From positions 1 through 11,730 of the forward strand of contig DAOWGA010000004.1 of the NCBI GenBank assembly GCA_030637665.1: 11,730 nt of DNA, in the 5' to 3' direction. The stretch is from Lysobacterales bacterium (GTDB lineage Bacteria; Pseudomonadota; Gammaproteobacteria; Xanthomonadales; SZUA-36). Below, in pieces: positions 1 to 8,135 of the stretch (positions are counted from its first letter, which is position 1; each line of letters begins with the position of its first letter). The notes beneath the pieces were generated by a model that made no database searches, was not told the origin of the DNA, and saw only the letters and a list, made by a program, of their open reading frames with translations. The translations under genes and the position numbers were made by a program.

Positions 1-2
1 CC

Positions 3-44
3 GCCCTGGTGAAATATGCGGGCCAGGAGAGCAGAAAACGATGA
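3..44 (+). CDS. 3' end of an unidentified upstream gene (partial)
   Basis: The frame starting at base 3 is open from the window edge and ends in TGA at 42-44. It gives only ALVKYAGQESRKR, too short to identify. The stop overlaps the ATG of the next gene as ATGA (41-44), a common translational-coupling arrangement in bacterial operons. That, and the absence of any terminator or promoter in the first 40 bases, is why I list it. Frame 2 is also open across this stretch but runs straight into the RDD gene, so it could simply be an N-terminal extension of that gene. The overlap is seen in the sequence; the existence of the upstream gene is inferred. Confidence 0.4.
   Translation, partial: ALVKYAGQESRKR
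25..30 (+). promoter_or_regulatory. Ribosome binding site for the RDD gene
   Basis: AGGAGA lies 10 bases upstream of the ATG at 41. It is a good Shine-Dalgarno match at slightly long spacing. It supports starting the RDD protein at 41 rather than reading from the window edge. Confidence 0.6.
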
Positions 45-475
45 GCGCAGGAAACAGAGCAGTTGCAAGCGGTAGTCCCTGCAGCCTGTTTCGTCGTTTG
101 CTGATCATGATTTACGACGCTGTGGTAGTCATCGCCTTGCTGATGCTGGCGACTGCCATGGCCATGCATTTTGGCATGGCCAACTTCACGGCCGCGAAGG
201 ATCCGGTCTATACCGTGTACCTCGTCATGACCTGGTTCCTGTACCTGGGCTGGTGTTGGCATAAGGGCGGCATGACCCTGGGCATGAGAGCCTGGCGCGT
301 CTGCATCAAGAATGAAGCGGGAAATCACCCGGGATGGGGTCAGTGCCTGCTCCGTTTCCTGGTGTCGCTCCTCTCGGCGGCTTTCGCAGGCCTGGGATTT
401 GCCTGGTCTTTGTTTGAAGCCAGGCAAAAGACCTGGCATGACATGGCAAGCCGCACTCGCTTGCTGCGCTGCTGA
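41..475 (+). CDS. RDD family membrane protein
   Basis: This is a 144-residue integral membrane protein of the RDD family (Arg-Asp-Asp), whose biochemical role is mostly unknown; some members have been linked to ion or solute transport. The three family blocks are visible: an Arg-rich start to helix 1 with the Asp (FRRLLIMIYDAVV, about residues 17-29), the GMTLGMRAWRV block (about 77-87), and a C-terminal KTWHDMASRT block (about 130-139). Hydrophobic segments lie at about 22-44, 55-72 and 103-122. The length is typical for the short proteobacterial version. It converges on lptG with a 30-base gap. In other gammaproteobacteria a similar RDD gene is often found beside lptG (recalled, not checked). 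The family call is firm; no specific function can be given. Confidence 0.85.
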   Translation: MSAGNRAVASGSPCSLFRRLLIMIYDAVVVIALLMLATAMAMHFGMANFTAAKDPVYTVYLVMTWFLYLGWCWHKGGMTLGMRAWRVCIKNEAGNHPGWGQCLLRFLVSLLSAAFAGLGFAWSLFEARQKTWHDMASRTRLLRC

Positions 476-505
476 GCACCGGGACTCAATGCAAAACCAT
501 GGGGC

Positions 506-1591
506 TCAGACGGAGCGCCGCAGGATCATGATGGCCGTAATGGAGAGCACAATGGGTGGTAACAGGGTGATGGGTAAAACCGGTACAGCGTAAACACTGC
601 CGAATTCCTGCACGGTACTCTCGATAATCAAGTACAGACCACCCAGCACCATTCCGAAGAACAGGCGAACGCCCATGTTTTGGGACTTTGCCGGACCGAA
701 CACGAAAGGCATGCCCGCCAGAACCAGTGCAATCACCGTGAACGGAAACACTGTCTTCTCCCAAAAAGCTTCTTTGTACACACGATCATCGAGCCCGTTC
801 GCGCCCAGGTAACCGAGAAACTTCCATAGGGAGCGTAGTGACAGGAGTGTTGGCCGTGTCACTGCGGAGTCCAGCAATTCCGGCCTGACTTTTGTAGGCC
901 ACAACTGCTGTTCGGAGCGGCTGAGCTGTGCACCCAGGTCGCTGAAGTGCACCGTTGATACATTTTCCAGGGTCCAGTTTTCACCATCGTGTGTTGCCCT
1001 TTCCGCCCGGGTTACTGACTGCAGATCAACTTCGTCGGAAAAGTTGTAGATTACGATATTCTTGAATTCCACCGACTGTTCCCCGCGGTTAGCAGACAAC
1101 AGGGGCAACTGGATATTAACGATGTCTTCGCTGTCCCGCAGCCACATTCCTCGAGGCCCGCCAATGATGGCCTGCCCCATCATTTCACTCATCCGGAATG
1201 CGCGTGCCTGCTGTTCCGCGGGCGGGGCGATCCATTCCCCCATTATCATGGCCGGTATCGTGATGAGCATCGCTCCTGCTATCGCAGCGAGCGCCAGCCT
1301 CAGCCTGGATACACCCGATGTCCTGAATGCCACTAACTCATTGGTCGCGGCCAGGCCGCCAACACCCACCAGAGCGCCAAGCAGCGCGGATACGGGAAAA
1401 ATCTTGTAGGCCATGCGTGGCGTGGTCAGGACAATGAACCAGAAAGCATCGGCGGTACCATAATCACCCTGTGTAGAGCGCAATTCGCTGAGCAAGCTGA
1501 ACAGGATAAAAAGCATGGTCATGGCAAACCAGACGGCCAGCAAGCCCGTCAGGGCTGCCCGTCCGACATATCGGTCAACCAGTTTTACCAT
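506..1591 (-). CDS. lptG: LPS export ABC transporter permease LptG
   Basis: LptG is one of the two inner-membrane permeases of the LptB2FG complex. That complex extracts lipopolysaccharide from the inner membrane and pushes it along the LptC-LptA-LptD bridge to the cell surface. The 361-residue protein has the family layout: two N-terminal membrane helices (about 9-33 and 57-80), the coupling region with TNELVAFRTSGVSRLRLAL (about 83-101), a periplasmic beta-jellyroll domain (about 125-265), and three or four C-terminal helices. The conserved segment FWEKTVFPFTVIALVLAGMP is present before the last helices. The length agrees with the usual 350-360. The ATG at 1591 lies three bases after the lptF stop, so the two are cotranscribed and probably translationally coupled. 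It is the second gene of an lptF-lptG pair divergent from pepA, the usual gammaproteobacterial arrangement. Confidence 0.95.
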   Translation of the reverse strand: MVKLVDRYVGRAALTGLLAVWFAMTMLFILFSLLSELRSTQGDYGTADAFWFIVLTTPRMAYKIFPVSALLGALVGVGGLAATNELVAFRTSGVSRLRLALAAIAGAMLITIPAMIMGEWIAPPAEQQARAFRMSEMMGQAIIGGPRGMWLRDSEDIVNIQLPLLSANRGEQSVEFKNIVIYNFSDEVDLQSVTRAERATHDGENWTLENVSTVHFSDLGAQLSRSEQQLWPTKVRPELLDSAVTRPTLLSLRSLWKFLGYLGANGLDDRVYKEAFWEKTVFPFTVIALVLAGMPFVFGPAKSQNMGVRLFFGMVLGGLYLIIESTVQEFGSVYAVPVLPITLLPPIVLSITAIMILRRSV

Positions 1592-1594
1592 TGC

Positions 1595-2668
1595 TTAGCC
1601 CATTCCCACTATGCGGCCCTGCCGTTGCAACCAAAGCAGTGCGATGATCAGCAACAGCAGGTGCACCCACCAAATGCCAAGCCAGGGCGGCAACTCACCA
1701 TTCGCCACCCAGGAACGGGACATATAAAGGACATTGGCGTAAATCGAGTAGGCCAGGATGCCCAGAACCACGCGGCCTCCGCGACCCTCCCTGGGAGCCG
1801 AATGAGAAAGGGGGATTGCCAAAATCCCAAGCACGATAATTGCGATCGCAGGCGACACACGCCATTGGATTTCTGCTATTTCTTCGGTATCGGACGAAAA
1901 CATGATCTCACGGCTGGTGCGCGCCTCCAGGTCATCAGACTTTCTCCCGCGTTCGGGTTCCGGCAACCTGAGGTCATTGCGGGTGAAGTTCAAAATTCCG
2001 AAATCCAGGGTGCTTACGCCACCTTCTGTAATCTGGCCATTCTCCAGGGTCAGGTAGCGTTCACCTTTTTCCTTGTCGAGATAGTAATATCCCTGTTCCG
2101 CGATCCACACTTGCTCGCGGTCACCCTGTCTTTGCTGAATGAATATATTTCTGAGTGTGCGGCCATCTTCGTCTACGGATTCGATGTACAACACCAGATC
2201 ACCACCCCGTAATACATGAAATCGCCCGGTCTGCAAGCCCCATTCCGCTGCTGTTCTGAAGGCATCTTCCAGCTTCTGATGCGTAGCGCTTGCTGCTCCT
2301 GGCGCCAGGAACAGGTCCATCGCCAGCAGCAGGGCTGCCACCGGCATTATCAAGTTGAAAAGGGGACGAAGCAACATCCGCCAATTGAAACCACTGGCTC
2401 TCATAACAGCCATTTCCTGGTCACGGTACATCCTTCCCAGGCCCCAGATGACGGCTATGAATATTCCAAGCGGGATAATCGTACTGAGCACATCGGGCAT
2501 TTTAAGCACCATCAGAATGCCAATCAGCCCGGGCGGCATGCGGCCACCAGCGACGTCACCGAGCAAATCACCCAGCGCAACACCAATCATGATGATCAAC
2601 AACACGATGGTCACTGCGAGAAATGTCCAGAACCACTCGCGCAGGATATATTTTTGCAGGATATTCAG
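1595..2668 (-). CDS. lptF: LPS export ABC transporter permease LptF (probable CTG start)
   Basis: LptF is the partner permease of LptG in the LptB2FG lipopolysaccharide extractor. The C-terminal helices, the periplasmic domain and the motif MYRDQEMAVMRASGFNWRML (coupling region that contacts LptB) are all clear. The first standard start codon in frame is GTG at 2614, but starting there would delete the first half of transmembrane helix 1. The frame stays open upstream to a TGA at 2696-2698 and encodes MNILQKYILREWFWTFLAVT from a CTG at 2668. This aligns with the known LptF N-terminus (E. coli begins MIIIRYLVRETLKSQLAI, from memory). GAGAGG lies five bases before that CTG. There is no ATG, GTG or TTG between the stop and 2614. 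From 2668 the protein is 357 residues, close to the family norm of about 360. I am sure of the gene and less sure of the start. Confidence 0.93.
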   Translation of the reverse strand: MNILQKYILREWFWTFLAVTIVLLIIMIGVALGDLLGDVAGGRMPPGLIGILMVLKMPDVLSTIIPLGIFIAVIWGLGRMYRDQEMAVMRASGFNWRMLLRPLFNLIMPVAALLLAMDLFLAPGAASATHQKLEDAFRTAAEWGLQTGRFHVLRGGDLVLYIESVDEDGRTLRNIFIQQRQGDREQVWIAEQGYYYLDKEKGERYLTLENGQITEGGVSTLDFGILNFTRNDLRLPEPERGRKSDDLEARTSREIMFSSDTEEIAEIQWRVSPAIAIIVLGILAIPLSHSAPREGRGGRVVLGILAYSIYANVLYMSRSWVANGELPPWLGIWWVHLLLLIIALLWLQRQGRIVGMG

Positions 2669-2673
2669 GCTTG

Positions 2674-2679
2674 CCTCTC
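2674..2679 (-). promoter_or_regulatory. Shine-Dalgarno GAGAGG that places the lptF start at CTG 2668
   Basis: On the minus strand GAGAGG is followed by five bases and then CTG (2668-2666). This is near-ideal spacing. The site would be useless for the GTG at 2614, which is about 60 bases away. It is the main nucleotide-level evidence for a non-ATG start of LptF. Confidence 0.6.
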
Positions 2680-2771
2680 GATCTGTTGTAGGTGGTCAGG
2701 GGCCTTTACCACTTGCTGTGATCGCCCGCTGTTTATCATCCACGAAGTTTAGCAGCAAACGGGCAATCTGC

Positions 2772-2801
2772 GCGTTGCATTGCTCTGTTGAAATGCAACG
2801 C
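2772..2801. repeat. Perfect inverted repeat GCGTTGCATT / AATGCAACGC
   Basis: Bases 2772-2781 are the exact reverse complement of 2792-2801, separated by a 10-base loop. No T-run follows on either strand, so it is not an intrinsic terminator. Its position upstream of both pepA and lptF suits an operator for a dimeric regulator. The half-site TGCAACGC recurs at 2827-2834 inside the adjacent 40-bp repeat. Confidence 0.75.
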
Positions 2802-2821
2802 CTGTACAACACAGTTTTCCA

Positions 2822-2861
2822 GGGCCTGCAACGCGGCGATCTGGCAAGTGTTAACAGGCCC
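2822..2861 (+). repeat. 40-bp structured repeat, copy A
   Basis: This 40-bp unit is 36/40 identical to 8144-8183, in the same orientation. It starts GGGCCTG and ends CAGGCCC, a perfect 7-bp terminal inverted repeat. AACGC (9-13 of the unit) can then pair with GTGTT (27-31, one G-T pair), which would give a long hairpin with one small internal loop. The differences between copies (units 14, 16, 19, 35) leave both stems intact, with unit 35 changing an A-T to a G-T pair. Similarity ends abruptly at both edges, as expected for a dispersed REP-like or miniature mobile element. The family is unknown to me. Confidence 0.8.
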
Positions 2862-2870
2862 TAGTAGAAT
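2842..2870 (+). promoter_or_regulatory. Candidate sigma-70 promoter for pepA-holC-valS
   Basis: TAGAAT at 2865-2870 matches the -10 consensus at five of six positions. At 17 bases upstream lies TGGCAA (2842-2847), a weak three-of-six -35. The predicted start near 2877 would leave a leader of about 90 bases. The -35 and most of the spacer lie inside the 40-bp repeat, so if the promoter is real the repeat contributes part of it. The assignment rests on base matches only. Confidence 0.35.
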
Positions 2871-2968
2871 GACATGTTTGTTTGCATCTGGGCACTAAAG
2901 CGGCCGATACAAAGAGAATCCGTGCGCAAATAATTCAAAATCACAATAAATAATCAGGAACCCAATTT

Positions 2969-4456
2969 ATGAAACTCAAGCTGCTTAATGACTCACCCCT
3001 GCACATTGAGAGCGAATGCCTTGTCATCGGCGTGACCGGCGAGGGGCAATTGTCCACGACGGCGCAAGATCTGGATGAAGCGAGCGGCGGTGAGATCAGC
3101 AGGATGCTGGAAACCGGTGATATTGAAACCGGGCTGGGTAAAACCACCCTGATCCATGGGCTCAAGGGCCTGTCTGCCAGGCGTGTGCTGGTAACGGGCC
3201 TCGGCAAGCAGGAAAAACTCGACCGGCCCCGCTTTGACCGGGCCTGCCTGGCCGCAGGCAAGAAGCTGCGCAACCATGCGGTCAGAAGCTGTCATATCAG
3301 CATTCACGATGTCGAATTCTGCGGTACTACGCCGCAATGGCGCCTGAGGCAGGCCGCATTGGGTATTCACCGCGGCAACTATCTCTACACGATAACCAAA
3401 CCTTTGAAGGACGATTCGCCGGTTCCACTGGAGTCGGCCATCTTCCCCGGAGACGATACGTTTCGCTCGTCACTGGCGCAGGCCGAAAGTTTCGCGCTGG
3501 GCTTCGAAAAAGCGCGGGAACTGGGAGATCTGCCCCCGAATATATGCAATCCGGCCTACCTTGCCCAGGACGCGGTATCTATTGCCAGCCACCACGAAAA
3601 CGTCGAACTCGAAATCCTGGAAGAAGAGGATATGGCGGAACTCGGCATGGATGCATTGCTGGGTGTTTCCCGGGGCAGCGCCAACCGCTCGAAACTCATC
3701 GTGCTCAGGTACAGCGGCGCTTCGGAAGATGAGCAACCAATTGCCCTTGTAGGTAAAGGCATCACCTTTGATTCCGGTGGTCTGTCGATAAAATCCGGTG
3801 AGAACATGATGCAGATGAAATACGACATGGGCGGTGCCGCGAGCGTAATGGGAGCTTTTTTGTCCTGCGCGAAGTTGCAATTACCGATCAACGTGGTATG
3901 CATTGTCGCGGCGGTCGAAAACATGCCGGATGGAAATGCCTACAGACCCGGAGATGTCTTGACCAGCATGTCTGGCAAGACCATCGAGGTGCTGAACACC
4001 GATGCTGAGGGCCGCTTGATCCTGTGCGATGCGCTGACCTATTGCGAGAAGTTCAACCCGCGGGTGGTGATCGACGTAGCCACGCTCACAGGCGCCTGTG
4101 TCGTCGCCCTGGGACATCATGCCACCGGCCTGATGAGCAACAGCGATGAACTTGCAGACGATCTGCTTGCAGCGGGCGATGCCATCGTGGATCGCGCCTG
4201 GCGCCTGCCCTTGTGGGAAGATTACCAGTCTCAACTGGATTCACCGTTCGCTGACATGAAAAATGTGGGTGGAATGGCCGGCGGTGTCCTGACTGCGGGC
4301 TGCTTCCTGTCCCGTTTCATGGAAGACCGGATCTGGGCTCACCTGGACAATGCAGGTTCAGCCTGGAAATGGGGCGACGATATTGGCGCGACCGGCCGTC
4401 CCGCCGGCCTGCTGGCGCAATATCTGCTGAACCAGTCAGGCATTGTGGCCAGTTGA
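2969..4456 (+). CDS. pepA: Leucyl aminopeptidase PepA (M17, two-metal)
   Basis: This cytosolic, normally hexameric exopeptidase releases N-terminal residues from peptides using two metal ions. The 495-residue length fits the family. The metal ligands are all present: K263 and D268 (VGKGITFDSGG), D286 (MKYDMGG), D345 and E347 in the M17 signature NTDAEGRL (343-350). The catalytic residues K275 and R349 are also there, at a constant offset of seven from E. coli PepA numbering (recalled). The less conserved N-terminal domain covers about residues 1-165. AGGA at 2956-2959, nine bases upstream, supports the ATG at 2969. In E. coli, PepA also binds DNA, in carAB control and in Xer recombination at plasmid cer sites; whether this one does cannot be told from the sequence. 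It is the first gene of a tight pepA-holC-valS operon. Confidence 0.97.
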   Translation: MKLKLLNDSPLHIESECLVIGVTGEGQLSTTAQDLDEASGGEISRMLETGDIETGLGKTTLIHGLKGLSARRVLVTGLGKQEKLDRPRFDRACLAAGKKLRNHAVRSCHISIHDVEFCGTTPQWRLRQAALGIHRGNYLYTITKPLKDDSPVPLESAIFPGDDTFRSSLAQAESFALGFEKARELGDLPPNICNPAYLAQDAVSIASHHENVELEILEEEDMAELGMDALLGVSRGSANRSKLIVLRYSGASEDEQPIALVGKGITFDSGGLSIKSGENMMQMKYDMGGAASVMGAFLSCAKLQLPINVVCIVAAVENMPDGNAYRPGDVLTSMSGKTIEVLNTDAEGRLILCDALTYCEKFNPRVVIDVATLTGACVVALGHHATGLMSNSDELADDLLAAGDAIVDRAWRLPLWEDYQSQLDSPFADMKNVGGMAGGVLTAGCFLSRFMEDRIWAHLDNAGSAWKWGDDIGATGRPAGLLAQYLLNQSGIVAS

Positions 4457-4458
4457 AT

Positions 4459-4893
4459 ATGACGGATACCTGCCAGGTTGATTTTTATGTACTGGCCAGC
4501 CCCGGCCAGAAAGCCGGGCACCTGGCTTGCCGTCTGGCGATAATGGCCTGGGAACAGGGCCACCGGATTATCGTGCTCGCTGAGAATGCGAATGGCGCCC
4601 GGCAACTCGATGAACTCATGTGGGAACACCCGGCAGGCCGTTTCCTTCCGCACTCTGCAGATGTCATGGATCAATCCGCAGCGGTCAGAATTGGCCTGGC
4701 GGATAATGAAATTCCCGCAGACTGTGAGGTTGTCATCAACCTGACCACCATGCCGGTTCCCCGGCCGGAACGGTTTAAACGCCTGCTGGAAATCGTTCCC
4801 GGCAATGATTCGGAGCGCACCGCTTCACGGCATAAATTCCGCACCTACCGCGAACAGGGCCTGAAACCGGCCAGCCACACGATCGGAAAATAG
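4459..4893 (+). CDS. holC: DNA polymerase III subunit chi
   Basis: Chi links the DNA polymerase III clamp loader to single-stranded-DNA-binding protein and pairs with psi (HolD). The 144-residue product has the family pattern: VDFYVLASPG (7-16), WEQGHRIIVLAENANGARQLD with LDELMWEHPAGRFLPH (50-65), and C-terminal EIVPGNDSER followed by HKFRTYREQGL (125-135). These correspond to E. coli FYLL, LDEALWARPAESFVPH and ERYKAYRVAGF (recalled). The ATG at 4459 follows the pepA stop by two bases. A longer in-frame start at 4369 exists but lies inside pepA, and its extra 30 residues are only pepA read in another frame. The valS start follows six bases after its stop. Synteny (pepA-holC-valS) independently supports the call. 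Confidence 0.93.
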   Translation: MTDTCQVDFYVLASPGQKAGHLACRLAIMAWEQGHRIIVLAENANGARQLDELMWEHPAGRFLPHSADVMDQSAAVRIGLADNEIPADCEVVINLTTMPVPRPERFKRLLEIVPGNDSERTASRHKFRTYREQGLKPASHTIGK

Positions 4894-4899
4894 AGAGCC

Positions 4900-7650
4900 A
4901 TGGAAAAGAGCTACAACCCCGCTGACATTGAACAGCGATGGTACCGGTTCTGGGAAGACAAGTCCTATTTCGAACCATCAGGAGGCGAGCATAGCTACTG
5001 CATCATGCTGCCGCCACCCAATGTGACCGGCAGCCTGCACATGGGCCACGCCTTTCAGGACACCATCATGGATACGTTGACCCGCTGGCAACGTATGAAG
5101 GGGGCCGACACGCTGTGGCAGCCCGGCACCGATCACGCCGGCATTGCCACGCAGATGGTTGTGGAAAGACAGCTTCTGGCCGACGGTAAATCCCGCCATG
5201 ACCTGGGCCGGGACCGGTTCGTGGACGCCGTTTGGGATTGGAAAGAGCATTCCGGTGACACGATCAGCAAGCAGATGCGCCGGCTGGGCACTTCAGTGGC
5301 CTGGTCCAGGCATCGATTCACAATGGACGAAGATCTCTCGCACGCAGTAAAACAGGTGTTCGTGCAACTGTACGATGAAGGTTTGATATATCGTGGCAAG
5401 CGCCTGGTGAACTGGGACCCGGTTTTACACACAGCCCTGTCGGATCTCGAGGTCATTTCGGCAGAGGAAAATGGAAAACTGTGGCATATCAGGTATCCGC
5501 GAAAGGACGGACGCGGGCATTTGGTCGTAGCCACTACCAGGCCGGAAACCCTGTTGGGCGACACGGCTGTGGCCGTCAATCCTGATGATGAGCGTTATCA
5601 GGGCATTGTCGGCGAGGAACTGAAACTGCCTTTGACCAGCCGCACCATACCCATCATCGCCGACGAGCATGTAGATGCGGAATTCGGTTCAGGTTGTGTC
5701 AAGATCACGCCAGCGCATGACTTCAACGACTACGAGATCGGCAAGCGCCACCAACTTCCGATCATCAATATTCTGCAAGACAGTGCTTCACTCAATGAGA
5801 ATGCGCCTGAGGCCTATCGGGGGATGGATCGCTTCGAAGCCCGCAAAAAGATTGTCGAAGATCTGGAGGCCCTGGGCCTGCTGGAAAAGATCGAAGACCA
5901 CAAGCTGATGATTCCCCGTGGCGACCGCTCACATGCCGTGGTCGAGCCCTACCTGACAGATCAGTGGTATGTGAAAATCGAACCCCTGGCCCGGCCGGCC
6001 ATCGAGGCAGTGGAAGACGGCCGGATTTCTTTTGTCCCCGCTAACTGGAGCAAGACTTATTTCGACTGGATGCACCGGATCGAAGACTGGTGTATTAGCC
6101 GCCAATTGTGGTGGGGACACCGTATCCCGGCCTGGTACGATCCTGACGGTAACATCCATGTCGGTATGAGCGAGGAAGAGGCGCGACTCAAGGCCGGCCT
6201 GCCGGACGACGTGGAATTACGCCAGGACACTGACGTGCTGGACACCTGGTTTTCGTCCGCCCTGTGGCCCTTTTCAACACTGGGCTGGCCACAGAGCGCG
6301 GATTCACTTGAGCGTTTTTACCCCACCAGTGTCCTGGTGACCGGATTTGACATCATCTTTTTCTGGGTAGCGCGGATGATCATGATGGGCATCAAGTTCA
6401 TGGGGGACGTGCCATTCAAAACAGTCTATATCCACGGCCTGATCCGTGACGGCCATGGCCAAAAGATGTCCAAGTCCAAAGGCAATGTATTGGATCCTCT
6501 GGATCTGATTGAAGGGATCGAACTCGAACCACTGGTCAAAAAGAGGGTTTCCGGCTTAATGCAGCCGCAAATGGCGCCGGCCATTGAGAAGGCCACGCGG
6601 CAGGAATTCCCGGACGGTATCCCGGCTTTCGGCACCGATGCTCTCAGATTCACCTTTGCCGCCCTGGCAACCACCGGCCGGGATATCCGTTTTGATCTGG
6701 GCCGGATAGAAGGCAATCGTAATTTCTGCAATAAACTGTGGAACGCGGCCCGCTTTGTGTTGATGCAAACTGAAGGCAAGGAAGCCATTCCCTCTTCCAG
6801 TCCCGGCTCTATCGACCAGTGGATTCTTTCCCGCCTGAACCGGGCCATTAAAGAAGTCGATGAACATCTGAACAGCTACCGACTCGACCTGGCCGCACAG
6901 ACATTGTACGAATTCATCTGGAATGAATACTGTGACTGGTACCTGGAATTTGCCAAGTCAACCATGTTGACTGGGAGCCCGACAGAGCAAGCGGCCACCC
7001 GGCACACCCTGCTCAGCGTACTTGAAACCAGCTTGCGGGCACTACACCCGATCATGCCCTTCATTACCGAAGAAATCTGGCAAAGAGTCAGAGCACCTCT
7101 GGGCATCAAGGGAGACAGCATCATGATGCAGCCTTTCCCGGAATACGGAAATATCGATCCCGCGGCAGAGCGCGGCGTTGAATGGCTAAAGGAAGTAATC
7201 CAGGGAGTGCGGCGCGTGCGTTCAGAGTTGAATCTGCCACCGGGTAAATTGCTCGATATCTGGCTGCAATCCGGCACCGAAGAAGATCGTTCGCGCTTTA
7301 CGCGCTTCGATGAAGCGCTGTCTCATCTGGGCCGCATTCAGTCGTCTTTGTGGGTTGAAGAAGATGCTGACAGTTCCCAATGTGCGGTTGCCCTGGTAGG
7401 GGAATTGAAACTGCTGATTCCGCTGAAAGGCCTGGTTGATGTCGAACAAGAACTCACCCGCCTGAACAAGCAGTTGGCGCGGGAAGATTTGGATCTCAAA
7501 AAGTCTGAAGGCAAACTGGGCAACAAGCGTTTTGTCGACAATGCTCCGGCAGCAGTCGTGGAGCAGGAACGGCAGCGGCTGAGTTCTCACCGGGCCAACG
7601 TGGACAACCTGCGGCTGCAAATACGCCAGTTGGAATCCATGCGGGGCTAG
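4900..7650 (+). CDS. valS: Valyl-tRNA synthetase
   Basis: ValRS is a class I synthetase that charges tRNA-Val and hydrolyses mischarged Thr-tRNA-Val. The 916-residue protein is complete and of normal length. The HIGH signature is HMGH (47-50) after PPPNVTGSL. The KMSKS signature is exact at 522-526 ([11 protein letters not shown]). The editing domain (CP1, roughly 190-330) shows [16 protein letters not shown] and the [13 protein letters not shown] segment with its conserved Asp. The anticodon-binding helical domain follows about 600-780 ([10 protein letters not shown] and later). The C-terminal 70 residues are a charged heptad-like helix pair ([12 protein letters not shown] and later), the ValRS tRNA-binding coiled coil. 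The start matches the family ([19 protein letters not shown]). It is the last gene of the pepA-holC-valS operon, and its stop overlaps that of convergent rimI. Confidence 0.98.
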   Translation: MEKSYNPADIEQRWYRFWEDKSYFEPSGGEHSYCIMLPPPNVTGSLHMGHAFQDTIMDTLTRWQRMKGADTLWQPGTDHAGIATQMVVERQLLADGKSRHDLGRDRFVDAVWDWKEHSGDTISKQMRRLGTSVAWSRHRFTMDEDLSHAVKQVFVQLYDEGLIYRGKRLVNWDPVLHTALSDLEVISAEENGKLWHIRYPRKDGRGHLVVATTRPETLLGDTAVAVNPDDERYQGIVGEELKLPLTSRTIPIIADEHVDAEFGSGCVKITPAHDFNDYEIGKRHQLPIINILQDSASLNENAPEAYRGMDRFEARKKIVEDLEALGLLEKIEDHKLMIPRGDRSHAVVEPYLTDQWYVKIEPLARPAIEAVEDGRISFVPANWSKTYFDWMHRIEDWCISRQLWWGHRIPAWYDPDGNIHVGMSEEEARLKAGLPDDVELRQDTDVLDTWFSSALWPFSTLGWPQSADSLERFYPTSVLVTGFDIIFFWVARMIMMGIKFMGDVPFKTVYIHGLIRDGHGQKMSKSKGNVLDPLDLIEGIELEPLVKKRVSGLMQPQMAPAIEKATRQEFPDGIPAFGTDALRFTFAALATTGRDIRFDLGRIEGNRNFCNKLWNAARFVLMQTEGKEAIPSSSPGSIDQWILSRLNRAIKEVDEHLNSYRLDLAAQTLYEFIWNEYCDWYLEFAKSTMLTGSPTEQAATRHTLLSVLETSLRALHPIMPFITEEIWQRVRAPLGIKGDSIMMQPFPEYGNIDPAAERGVEWLKEVIQGVRRVRSELNLPPGKLLDIWLQSGTEEDRSRFTRFDEALSHLGRIQSSLWVEEDADSSQCAVALVGELKLLIPLKGLVDVEQELTRLNKQLAREDLDLKKSEGKLGNKRFVDNAPAAVVEQERQRLSSHRANVDNLRLQIRQLESMRG

Positions 7651-8129
7651 TGTAAAAGATCCAGGCGCATAACGATGGCATGTTCGCGACCATTATCTGA
7701 ACGGTAGTAGTCGGGCCGCTGACCGACCGCTGAGAAACCCTTGCGCTCGTATAGTCCCAGGCCCGCTGGATTACTGGGCCTGACTTCGAGAAACATGCAG
7801 CTGCAGCTTTGCTCCTTCGCCAGGCGGATGGCATGGTCCAGCAGCAGGCTTCCGTAGCCGTTTCCCTGCCAGTCCGGTGTAATGCACAGGTTCAGCAGAT
7901 GGTTTTCACCGGCAGCCTGCGATTGAATGGTGTAGCCAATCAGAGTAGGACCCACCTGTAAACCGGAGCAGTTGTAACCAACCCGGATGCAGTCCGTAAA
8001 AATACCGCGTGTCCAGGGGAAGGGATAGGCGGAATGTTCTATCTCGATAATCCTGTCAAGGTCCGCCCCGGACAGGCTTCTAATCACTGCATGCAGGGAT
8101 TTGGGGTCAGCATTCATGGCATGACACAT
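7647..8129 (-). CDS. rimI: Ribosomal protein bS18 alanine N-acetyltransferase RimI
   Basis: RimI is a GNAT enzyme that acetylates the N-terminal alanine of ribosomal protein S18 using acetyl-CoA. The 160-residue product has the acetyl-CoA loop QGNGYG (88-93), preceded by the beta strand [10 protein letters not shown]. It also has the substrate-side HSAYPFPW (32-39), and E115 in FLEVRPSN and Y127 in LGLYERKGF, which correspond to the catalytic Glu and Tyr of E. coli RimI. The start is either M1 (8129) or M5 (8117). M1 lies six bases after the holD stop and neither has a good Shine-Dalgarno, so coupling to holD translation is likely. It is the last gene of a pssA-holD-rimI run. holD-rimI adjacency is also found in E. 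coli, which supports both names. Confidence 0.92.
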   Translation of the reverse strand: MCHAMNADPKSLHAVIRSLSGADLDRIIEIEHSAYPFPWTRGIFTDCIRVGYNCSGLQVGPTLIGYTIQSQAAGENHLLNLCITPDWQGNGYGSLLLDHAIRLAKEQSCSCMFLEVRPSNPAGLGLYERKGFSAVGQRPDYYRSDNGREHAIVMRLDLLH

Positions 8130-8135
8130 ACAGGA

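Larger units (their letters stand above)
2669..2968. other. Divergent intergenic region between lptF and pepA
   Basis: This 300-base stretch carries no gene I can support. It must hold promoters for both lptFG (minus) and pepA-holC-valS (plus). From left to right it contains the lptF ribosome site, a stretch with only weak minus-strand promoter matches, a perfect 10-bp-stem hairpin (2772-2801), copy A of a 40-bp repeat (2822-2861), a probable pepA promoter (2842-2870), an AT-rich leader (about 2928-2954) and the pepA ribosome site AGGA at 2956-2959. In E. coli the same intergenic region separates lptFG from pepA. Confidence 0.7.

Noticed and set aside
472..509. Terminator between the RDD gene and lptG (CTGAGC ... 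GCTCAG)
   Set aside because: The 6-bp stem has a 26-base loop and no T-run, which is too weak for an intrinsic terminator on either strand.
2612..2614. GTG at 2614 as the LptF start
   Set aside because: It removes 18 residues that clearly match the conserved LptF N-terminus and has no Shine-Dalgarno at useful spacing.
2754..2759. lptF promoter from TTGCTG and TAAACA on the minus strand
   Set aside because: Spacing is 17 but each hexamer matches consensus at only three of six positions, no better than chance in this region.
2822..2861. Integron attC site (GTTAAC next to GGCC-rich ends, hairpin)
   Set aside because: The paired core motifs of attC (RYYYAAC and GTTRRRY) are not arranged correctly, and there is no integrase or cassette array.
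2216..2864. Long plus-strand open frames (2216-2752 and 2355-2864) across lptF and the intergenic region
   Set aside because: They are antisense to lptF, their products are Gln/His/Arg-rich without family features, and the second ends inside repeat copy A.
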